From Kribbella capetownensis (GTDB lineage: Bacteria > Actinomycetota > Actinomycetes > Propionibacteriales > Kribbellaceae), in assembly GCF_004331485.1 (NCBI RefSeq), contig NZ_SJKD01000005.1:496001-560000 (forward strand): 64,000 nucleotides of DNA, given 5' to 3'. This document shows, one piece after another, positions 40,247 through 47,454 of the stretch. The position numbers and the translations under genes are program-made. Below the pieces are notes generated by a model that saw only the letters and a list, made by a program, of their open reading frames with translations, was not told the DNA's origin and searched no databases. The first letter of the stretch is position 1. Each line of letters begins with the position of its first letter.

Positions 40247-43200
40247 ATGCCTGATGCCCGGACCGAGTCGTCGAGTCCTTCCCCAGATACCGGTCCTGTC
40301 CAGGATCCTGCCGCGCGTCGTCGGCCTCGGCGCCGTCGTGGCAGCAAACCCTCCGGTACGACGCCCGACCGTGGCACGAACGGCCAGGCGGACTCCAGCA
40401 TCACCGTGAACCTGAGTGACGTGGTCGGGCGGCTCGAGGGGCTTTCGGTGTATGACCGCGAGCAGCTTGGGCGGCGGTTGGAGCGGGTTCGGGGCACAAA
40501 CGACGCGCACAAGCGTGAGCAGGCGTTGCAGGGTGTGCTCGGGGCGGTGGAGCAGGCCGAGCAGCGGGTGGAGTTGCGCCGGCTGGCGGTGCCCGAGATC
40601 ACGTACCCGCCGGAGCTGCCGGTCAGCCAGCTGAAGGACGACATCGCGGCCGCGATCCGGGACCACCAGGTCGTGGTCGTCGCCGGTGAGACCGGATCCG
40701 GCAAGACGACCCAGCTGCCGAAGATCTGTCTCGAGCTCGGCCGCGGCATCCAGGGCATGATCGGGCACACCCAGCCGCGGCGGCTGGCCGCCCGCACGGT
40801 GGCCGAGCGGATCGCGCAGGAGCTCGGCACGGAGCTCGGCGAGACCATCGGCTTCGCCGTACGGTTCACCGACAAGGTCAGTGAGCGCTCTCTGGTGAAG
40901 CTCATGACCGACGGCATCCTGCTGAACGAACTGCAGCGCGACCGCGACCTCAGCCGGTACGACACGCTCATCATCGACGAGGCGCACGAGCGCAGCCTGA
41001 ACATCGACTTCATCCTCGGCTACCTCAAGCGCCTCCTCCCCCGCCGCCCGGACCTCAAGGTCATCATCACCTCCGCAACCATCGACCCGGAGCGGTTCGC
41101 CGAACACTTCTCCGACAGCCAGGGCAACCCCGCCCCGATCGTCGAGGTCTCCGGCCGGACCTACCCGGTCGAGGTGCGCTACCGCCCGATCAACGACCCG
41201 GACGACCCGAGCACGCTGGACCGCGACCAGACCCAGGCGATCCTGGACGCCGTCGACGAACTCGAGCACGAGGCATCGGGCGACGTACTGGTGTTCCTCA
41301 GCGGTGAGCGGGAGATCCGCGACACCGCCGACGCACTCAACGACAAGTACGCCGCCCAGCGCGGCCGGCCCGGCGCAGTCGAGGTCCTGCCGCTGTACGC
41401 CAGGCTCTCCAACGCCGAGCAGCACCGCGTCTTCCAGCCGCACTCCAACCGGCGCATCGTCCTCGCGACCAACGTCGCCGAGACGTCGCTGACCGTCCCC
41501 GGCATCAAGTACGTCGTCGACCCCGGTACGGCGCGGATCTCGCGGTACAGCCATCGCACCAAGGTCCAGCACCTGCCGATCGAGCCCGTCTCGCAGGCCA
41601 GCGCGAACCAGCGCAAGGGCCGCTCCGGCCGGACCAGCGACGGCATCTGTATCCGGCTGTACTCCGAGGAGCACTTCGAGAGCCGGCCCGAGTTCACCGA
41701 CCCCGAGATCCTGCGCACCAACCTCGCGTCCGTCATTCTCCAGATGACGTCGATCGGACTCGGCGACATCGCAGCCTTCCCGTTCATCGACGAGCCGGAC
41801 AAGCGCAGCATCACCGACGGCCTGCAACTGCTCACCGAGCTGGGCGCGATCGAGTCCGCGAAGACGTCCGAGCGGCACCGCAGGCTCACTCCGATCGGCC
41901 GTCAGCTGGCCCAGATCCCGCTCGACCCGCGGCTGGCCCGGATGATCGCCGAGGCGGACAAGCACGGCTGTGTCCGCGAGGTGATGGTGATCGCCGCCGC
42001 GCTGTCGATCCAGGATCCGCGCGAGCGGCCGACCGACGCCGAGGCACAGGCGCAGCAGGCGCACGCCCGGTTCCGCGATCCCACCAGCGACTTCCTCGGG
42101 TTCCTGAACCTCTGGAACTACCTGAAGAAGCAGCAGAAGGAGCTGTCCGGCAACCAGTTCCGCCGGATGTGCCGCAGCGAGTACCTCAACTATCTGCGCG
42201 TCCGCGAGTGGCAGGACATCTTCGCGCAGCTCCGCCAGGTCGCGTCCCAGATCGGTGTCACGCTGAACAGCGGCGAGGCGGCCGACCCACAGGCCGTGCA
42301 CGTCTCGCTGATGTCCGGCCTGCTGTCGCATCTCGGCATGAAGGACCCGGCCAACCAGCACCAGTACCTCGGTGCCCGCGGCACCAAGTTCGCGATCTTC
42401 CCCGGCTCCGGGCTGTTCAAGAAGCCCCCGCAGTTCGTGATGGCCGCCGAGCTGGTCGAGACGTCGCGACTGTGGGCACGGGTGAACGCCAAGATCGAAC
42501 CCGAGTGGGCCGAGGACATCGCCCAGCACCTGATCAAACGCACGTACTCCGAGCCGCACTGGGAGCGCAAGGCCGGCGCGGTGATGGCGTACGAGAAGGT
42601 CACCCTGTACGGCGTACCGATCGTGGCGCGGCGCAAGGTCAACTACGGCAAGGTCGAGCCTGAGGTCTCCCGGGAACTGTTCATCCGGCACGCGCTGGTC
42701 GAGGGCGACTGGGACACGCACCACAAGTTCTTCCACGAGAACCGCAAGCTGGTCGAGGAAGTCGAGGAGCTCGAGGAGCGCACTCGAAGGCGCGACCTGC
42801 TGGTCGACGACGAGACGCTGTTCGCCTTCTACGACGAACGTGTCGGCGCCGAGGTCGTCACCGGGCGGCACTTCGACACCTGGTGGAAGAAGGCCCGGCA
42901 GCGTGACGCCGACCTGCTCGACTTCGAGCGGTCGCTGGTGGTCCGTGAGGGAGCCGAGGTCAAGGAGGAGGAGTTCCCGCTGCACTGGATGCAGAACGGG
43001 ATGACCTTCGACCTCACCTATGCCTTCGAGCCGGGCACCGACGCGGACGGTGTGACCGTGCACATCCCGCTGCTGGTGCTGAACCAGGTCACGGCAGACG
43101 GCTTCGAATGGAGCGTGCCCGGCTTCCGCGAGGAACTGGTCACGACGCTCATCAAGTCCTTGCCGAAGGCAATCAGGCGGAACATCGTCCCGGCGCCGGA

Positions 43201-44338
43201 CCACGCCCGTCAGATCCTCCCCCACCTCGACCCGGCCTCCGGACCACTGACCGACGCGATGGCCCGTGAACTGCGCAACCTCCGCGACGTGGTGATCGAG
43301 CCCGCCGACTGGGACTGGAGCCGGGTGCCGGAGCACCTGCGGATGACGTTCCGGGTGATCGACGACAAGCGCAAGACGGTGGCCGAAGGCAAGGACCTGG
43401 CCAAGCTCAAGGAACGCCTCAAGCCGAAGACCAAGGCCGCCATCTCGCAGGTCGCGTCGAAGGCGGTCAGCGGCCTGGAGCGGTCCGGCCTGACCGACTG
43501 GACGTTCGGCGACCTGCCGCGCAGCTTCTCCGAGCACCGCAACGGGCTCACCGTCGCCGGCTATCCGGCGCTCGTCGACGAGGGCAAGACCGTCGCGATC
43601 AGGCTGCAGGAGACCGAACGCGACCAGGCCGCGGCGATGTGGAACGGCACCCGCCGGCTCCTGCTGCTGACCATGCCGTCGGTGATCGACGTGGTCCAGC
43701 GGAACCTGACCAACCAGCAGAAGATGACGCTGATGGCAGGCCCGCACCGCAACGTCGGTGAACTGCTCGACGACGCGATCTCCGCGGCCGTCGACCAGTT
43801 GATGACCGCGGCCCACGGCCCGGCGTGGAACCTGACCGCCTTCTCCGTACTGCGGGACGCCGTACGGTCCGAACTCGCGGACACGGTGCTGACGATCCTG
43901 CGGCAGGTCGAGCAGGTCCTGGGCCACGCACGGACCGTGGACAAGCTGATCTCGCGGGCATCGAGCCCGGCACTGCTCGCGGCCTTGTCCGACGTTCGCG
44001 GCCAGCTGGAAGGGTTGGTCCACCCCGGGTTCATCACCGAGACCGGAGCGTCCCGGCTGCCCGATCTCGTTCGCTACCTGCGCGGGATGGAGCAACGGCT
44101 CGACAAGATCGGCGCCAACGCGATGCGCGACCGCTCAGGCATGGCGATCGTCCAGACGCTCGATGCCGACTACCGCGCCCGGCTGAACGCCGTACCGACC
44201 GGCAAGTACCCCAGCCCGGAGCTTCTCGAGGTCCGCTGGATGCTGGAGGAGCTGCGGATCAGCCTGTTCGCGCAGACTCTCGGTACGCCGTACCCGGTCT
44301 CGGAGAAGCGCATCCGCAAGGCGCTGACCCAGAGCTAG
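40247..44338 (+). CDS. hrpA: ATP-dependent RNA helicase HrpA
   Basis: A DEAH-box helicase of 1363 residues, the usual full length. The N-terminus has a basic Arg cluster (residues 24-31). Walker A GETGSGKTT is at about 147-155 and DEAH at 244-247, with SAT motif III and QRKGRSGRT motif VI. The OB-fold domain and the long HrpA-specific C-terminal domain follow. It acts on RNA, for example mRNA processing or ribosome rescue. The ATG at 40247 is preceded by TAAACT (40232-40237) 9 bp upstream with no ribosome site, so a leaderless mRNA is likely. The stop shares CTAG with the WYL gene stop. Confidence 0.95.
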   Translation: MPDARTESSSPSPDTGPVQDPAARRRPRRRRGSKPSGTTPDRGTNGQADSSITVNLSDVVGRLEGLSVYDREQLGRRLERVRGTNDAHKREQALQGVLGAVEQAEQRVELRRLAVPEITYPPELPVSQLKDDIAAAIRDHQVVVVAGETGSGKTTQLPKICLELGRGIQGMIGHTQPRRLAARTVAERIAQELGTELGETIGFAVRFTDKVSERSLVKLMTDGILLNELQRDRDLSRYDTLIIDEAHERSLNIDFILGYLKRLLPRRPDLKVIITSATIDPERFAEHFSDSQGNPAPIVEVSGRTYPVEVRYRPINDPDDPSTLDRDQTQAILDAVDELEHEASGDVLVFLSGEREIRDTADALNDKYAAQRGRPGAVEVLPLYARLSNAEQHRVFQPHSNRRIVLATNVAETSLTVPGIKYVVDPGTARISRYSHRTKVQHLPIEPVSQASANQRKGRSGRTSDGICIRLYSEEHFESRPEFTDPEILRTNLASVILQMTSIGLGDIAAFPFIDEPDKRSITDGLQLLTELGAIESAKTSERHRRLTPIGRQLAQIPLDPRLARMIAEADKHGCVREVMVIAAALSIQDPRERPTDAEAQAQQAHARFRDPTSDFLGFLNLWNYLKKQQKELSGNQFRRMCRSEYLNYLRVREWQDIFAQLRQVASQIGVTLNSGEAADPQAVHVSLMSGLLSHLGMKDPANQHQYLGARGTKFAIFPGSGLFKKPPQFVMAAELVETSRLWARVNAKIEPEWAEDIAQHLIKRTYSEPHWERKAGAVMAYEKVTLYGVPIVARRKVNYGKVEPEVSRELFIRHALVEGDWDTHHKFFHENRKLVEEVEELEERTRRRDLLVDDETLFAFYDERVGAEVVTGRHFDTWWKKARQRDADLLDFERSLVVREGAEVKEEEFPLHWMQNGMTFDLTYAFEPGTDADGVTVHIPLLVLNQVTADGFEWSVPGFREELVTTLIKSLPKAIRRNIVPAPDHARQILPHLDPASGPLTDAMARELRNLRDVVIEPADWDWSRVPEHLRMTFRVIDDKRKTVAEGKDLAKLKERLKPKTKAAISQVASKAVSGLERSGLTDWTFGDLPRSFSEHRNGLTVAGYPALVDEGKTVAIRLQETERDQAAAMWNGTRRLLLLTMPSVIDVVQRNLTNQQKMTLMAGPHRNVGELLDDAISAAVDQLMTAAHGPAWNLTAFSVLRDAVRSELADTVLTILRQVEQVLGHARTVDKLISRASSPALLAALSDVRGQLEGLVHPGFITETGASRLPDLVRYLRGMEQRLDKIGANAMRDRSGMAIVQTLDADYRARLNAVPTGKYPSPELLEVRWMLEELRISLFAQTLGTPYPVSEKRIRKALTQS

Positions 44339-45276
44339 GAGTCGAGCAGCCGCCGGCCCAGCTCCTGGGCCGCGGTGCGCAGTTCGGGTGGGGACAGGAT
44401 CTCGAATGGCCACGGGATGCGGACGACCTGACCGAGCAGCGGACCGAGGTCGTTCGCGGCGATGCGGAGCTCGCAGGTCTCGGCGTCGATCGGCTCGACC
44501 ACGCCCTGCTGCGGCGGTATGACCTTCGTGACCGTCGCAGCATCGGCGCGCACCAGCACCCGGGCGACGATGTGCCACGGTGCGACTCCAACGCCTTCGG
44601 CGATCAGTGCTACCGGGTCGGGTGGGTCGTCGAAGCGGTACCGCGAGCCGGTGAGCAGCGGATCGGCGATGCGGTCCACCCGAAAGGTTCGCCAAGCCTG
44701 CCGATCGCGGTCGCGCGCGACGAGGTACCAGCGCCGGCCGGTGTGCACGATCTGCAGCGGCTCGACGCTGCGGTCGGACTCGAGGCCACCGTGGTTGCGG
44801 TAGCGGAACCGGATCCCTTCGACATCACGGCAGCCGGCCGCCAGCGTGACCAGTACCTCGCCGTCGACAGTCGGCAGCTCACCTTGCGGCAACTGGGTGA
44901 TGTGCGCGCCGATCGCCGCGACCTGCGCGCGCAACCGGGTGGGCAGCACCTGGTGGAGCTTGGCCATCGCGGAGATCGCCGCCTCCTCCACGCCCGACAC
45001 CGTCGTGGTGGTCGCGACCCGCAGACCGACCGCGATCGCCACCGCTTCCTCGTCCTCGAGCAGCAGCGGCGGCAGGCGACCGCCGGATCCCAGGTGATAG
45101 CCACCGCCGATCCCGGCCTCGGCGTCGACCGGGTAGCCGAGTGATCTCAGCCGCGCGACATCACGCCGCACGGTGCGAGGCGTCACGTCGAGCCTCGCTG
45201 CCAACTCGGCCCCGTCCCACTGCAGACGCGACTGGAGCAGGGACAGCAGGCGGAGCAACCTCGCCGCGGTATCCAT
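44335..45276 (-). CDS. WYL-domain transcriptional regulator (YafY/PafBC-like)
   Basis: A 313-residue regulator with an N-terminal winged helix (LAARLDVTPRTVRRDVARLRSLGYPVDA, residues about 25-55) and a WYL domain near 140-225 (GRRWYLVARDRDRQAWRTFRVDRI). A WCX-like C-terminus follows. WYL regulators often sense nucleic-acid or small-molecule ligands. It is divergent from the DinB/ankyrin gene. A perfect 12-bp inverted repeat fills the shared promoter region, so it probably represses or activates that gene and itself. Confidence 0.9.
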   Translation of the reverse strand: MDTAARLLRLLSLLQSRLQWDGAELAARLDVTPRTVRRDVARLRSLGYPVDAEAGIGGGYHLGSGGRLPPLLLEDEEAVAIAVGLRVATTTTVSGVEEAAISAMAKLHQVLPTRLRAQVAAIGAHITQLPQGELPTVDGEVLVTLAAGCRDVEGIRFRYRNHGGLESDRSVEPLQIVHTGRRWYLVARDRDRQAWRTFRVDRIADPLLTGSRYRFDDPPDPVALIAEGVGVAPWHIVARVLVRADAATVTKVIPPQQGVVEPIDAETCELRIAANDLGPLLGQVVRIPWPFEILSPPELRTAAQELGRRLLDS

Positions 45277-45294
45277 GGTCCGGCCATTCTGCCT

Positions 45295-45325
45295 CGACCT
45301 GCGGACCGATCCTGTCCGCAGGTCG
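45295..45325. promoter_or_regulatory. 12-bp perfect inverted repeat, candidate WYL operator
   Basis: CGACCTGCGGAC (45295-45306), a 7-base spacer, then GTCCGCAGGTCG (45314-45325) pair without mismatch. The element ends 15 bp before the ATG of the DinB gene and lies 19 bp from the WYL gene start. It could be an operator for the divergent pair or an RNA hairpin; the regulator context favours an operator. Confidence 0.7.
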
Positions 45326-45340
45326 TCCTACGGTGGCGCC

Positions 45341-46186
45341 ATGACAACGCTTTCGCAGAATCTCCTGGACCTCTCCGACTTCGCCTGGCAGCGCATACGT
45401 CGCCGAGTGGAGCGCCTGACCGACGAGGAGTACCTCTGGGAACCGTTCGACGGCTGCTGGTCGGTCCGGAAGACCGCGGCGGGCTTCCGCTTCGACTTGG
45501 CCCGGATCCCACCCGATCCACCGCCCTTCACAAGCCTGGCCTGGCGGATCACCCACCTCATCGACGTGCTCCAGGCCGAGCGCACCGCCACCTGGTTCGG
45601 GCACAAGCCGGCGGGCGAGGACGGCGCGCCGCCCGTCCCGGGAACGGCCGAGGCCGCGTTGGCAGCGCTCGATCACGCGTACGGCGTCTGGTGTCGGCGT
45701 CTCGCGGAGCTCAGTCAGGACGACCTCGACCGGCCGATGGGTGAGATCGCGGGGCCGTATGCCGACAACGACGGCACCTCGTTCGCCCTGCACATCCTGG
45801 ACGAACTCATCCACCACGGCGCGGAGGTCGGCACAGTCCGCGACCTCTACCGGGGACCGCGAGCCGAGGATCCCTTCGCCGCCGCCCTCGCCGGCGACGT
45901 GACGCCCGCCGAGCGCCCGGCACTGCTCGCCGAAGCCGCGGCGGCACAGCGATGGGAGATCGTCCCGGAGCTCGCCGGGCTGGGCTTCGGCATCAATGAG
46001 CGGACCGCGCAAGGAATCACCGCGGCCCACCTGGCCGCGGGGACCGGGTCACTGCACGCGCTGCGATTCCTCGTCGAGCATGGCGCCGATCTGTCGTTGA
46101 CCGATTCTCGGTACGGCGCCGACGTTCTCGGCTGGGCGAAGTGGTTCGAGCAAGCCGAGGTCGTCGAGTTCCTTACCGCGGTCTGA
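45341..46186 (+). CDS. DinB-like domain fused to ankyrin repeats
   Basis: A 281-residue protein. Residues about 1-175 form a DinB-type four-helix bundle, with helix-borne His residues (AWRITHLIDV, ALHILDELIHHGAEV) fitting a metal site. Residues about 200-280 look like two ankyrin repeats (GITAAHLAAGTGSLHALRFLVEHGADLSL, cited as near 220-250). DinB proteins in Actinobacteria include mycothiol- or bacillithiol-dependent enzymes. The ankyrin part suggests protein binding. The ATG at 45341 lies just after a large inverted repeat, divergent from the WYL regulator. Confidence 0.82.
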   Translation: MTTLSQNLLDLSDFAWQRIRRRVERLTDEEYLWEPFDGCWSVRKTAAGFRFDLARIPPDPPPFTSLAWRITHLIDVLQAERTATWFGHKPAGEDGAPPVPGTAEAALAALDHAYGVWCRRLAELSQDDLDRPMGEIAGPYADNDGTSFALHILDELIHHGAEVGTVRDLYRGPRAEDPFAAALAGDVTPAERPALLAEAAAAQRWEIVPELAGLGFGINERTAQGITAAHLAAGTGSLHALRFLVEHGADLSLTDSRYGADVLGWAKWFEQAEVVEFLTAV

Positions 46187-46239
46187 TCAGAGCACGGCGC
46201 CTTGATCGATCGTTGATGCCGGGGCGGGATCGTCGGGTC

Positions 46240-47454
46240 ATGACTGGACGATTCTTGAGGGTGCGGGCCCTGTGCGCGCTCGCTGCGCTTGTCATGACGC
46301 CGCTGGTGGCTGTGGGGACAGCCTCGGCGAGCGCCGTCGCGACCGGTGACTGGCCCCAGTTCCGCAACGGGCCCGCTCACCAGGGCGTCAACACTGCCGA
46401 GACAGCGCTGTCGGTGTCGACCGTCAGCGGATTGCGGCAGCAGTGGGTGACCAAGATCGGAGGAAGTGTCTGGTCCTCGCCGGCGACCGCCGACGGACGG
46501 GTGTACGTCGGCGGGCTGGACGGCCGGCTGCACGCGCTCGACGCAGCCACGGGCCAGCAGCTCTGGGCGAAGCCGGACAGTGCCCTGACCGGCGACTGGA
46601 CGTTCACGTCACCGGCCATCGGCGACGGCGTGGTCTACCTGGGGATCAACCGGCCAGCAGCCGAGATCTGGGCCTTCGACGCCATGACCGGGGCGACCAA
46701 GTGGCGCACCGGAGCATCGATCAGCAACATCAACGGATCGCCCGTGGTCGCCGGCGGAGTGGTGTACGCCGCCACCACCGAGGACCAGGTGCTGGCCTTG
46801 GACGCCGCCACCGGTGTGCGGATCTGGGACGCCAAGCCCAACGGCGGTCGCGGTTCCGGCTTCTACTCGAGCCCGACCGTTGCCGGTGGCAAGGTGTTCG
46901 CGGCGTCGCTCAACCAGCAGGTCTACGCCCTGGATGCGTCGACCGGCGCCGTCCTGTGGTCGTTCCCGACCGGCGGGCACAACTCCTCGACACCGGCCGT
47001 GGTCGACGGCACCGTGTACTTCGGCTCCCGCGACGGCAACGTGTACGCCGTGAACGCAGACACCGGCGTACAGCGGTGGAAGGTGCGGTACGGCACGAAC
47101 ATCCTCGCGTCGTTCCAGTCCTCGCCGGCGGTCGTCAACGGCACTGTCTACATCGGCACGAACAACGACCGCCGGGTGCTCGCCCTCGACGCGGCGAGCG
47201 GCGCCATCAGGTGGAGCTTCCGCACCGGCGGCGTGGTGATGTCATCGCCGGTGGTGGCGAACGGCGTCGTGTACGTCGGATCGGACGACCGCAGCGTCTA
47301 CGCACTGCGCGCGACCAACGGACAGCGACTCTGGTCCGCGAAGGTGTCCGGCGCGGTCGACTCCGGACCGGTCGTGGCCCAGGGCGAGGTCTACGCAGGG
47401 ACGTACGGCGACAACGGTGGTGGGAACGTCTACTCGTTCGCGCTCAGTCGTTGA
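46240..47454 (+). CDS. Secreted PQQ-type beta-propeller protein
   Basis: A 404-residue exported protein. The signal peptide runs from about residue 1 to 32 and ends in ASASA. Seven propeller repeats follow, each with a VYxGxxDxxxxALDAxTGxxxW pattern (for example VYVGGLDGRLHALDAATG and VYAATTEDQVLALDAATG), enough for a closed blade ring. No catalytic residues or PQQ ligands can be recognised, so a binding or structural role outside the membrane is likely. The frame is open upstream to 46141, but the ATG at 46240 gives the clean signal. It overlaps the opposing AfsR-like gene by 25 bp. Confidence 0.88.
   Translation: MTGRFLRVRALCALAALVMTPLVAVGTASASAVATGDWPQFRNGPAHQGVNTAETALSVSTVSGLRQQWVTKIGGSVWSSPATADGRVYVGGLDGRLHALDAATGQQLWAKPDSALTGDWTFTSPAIGDGVVYLGINRPAAEIWAFDAMTGATKWRTGASISNINGSPVVAGGVVYAATTEDQVLALDAATGVRIWDAKPNGGRGSGFYSSPTVAGGKVFAASLNQQVYALDASTGAVLWSFPTGGHNSSTPAVVDGTVYFGSRDGNVYAVNADTGVQRWKVRYGTNILASFQSSPAVVNGTVYIGTNNDRRVLALDAASGAIRWSFRTGGVVMSSPVVANGVVYVGSDDRSVYALRATNGQRLWSAKVSGAVDSGPVVAQGEVYAGTYGDNGGGNVYSFALSR

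Noticed and set aside
40181..44095. A 1304-codon open frame on the minus strand opposite hrpA
   Set aside because: It is a mirror of HrpA coding sequence in a GC-rich genome: composition is Arg/His/Asp/Gln-rich, no domain is recognisable, and hrpA is full length with all motifs.
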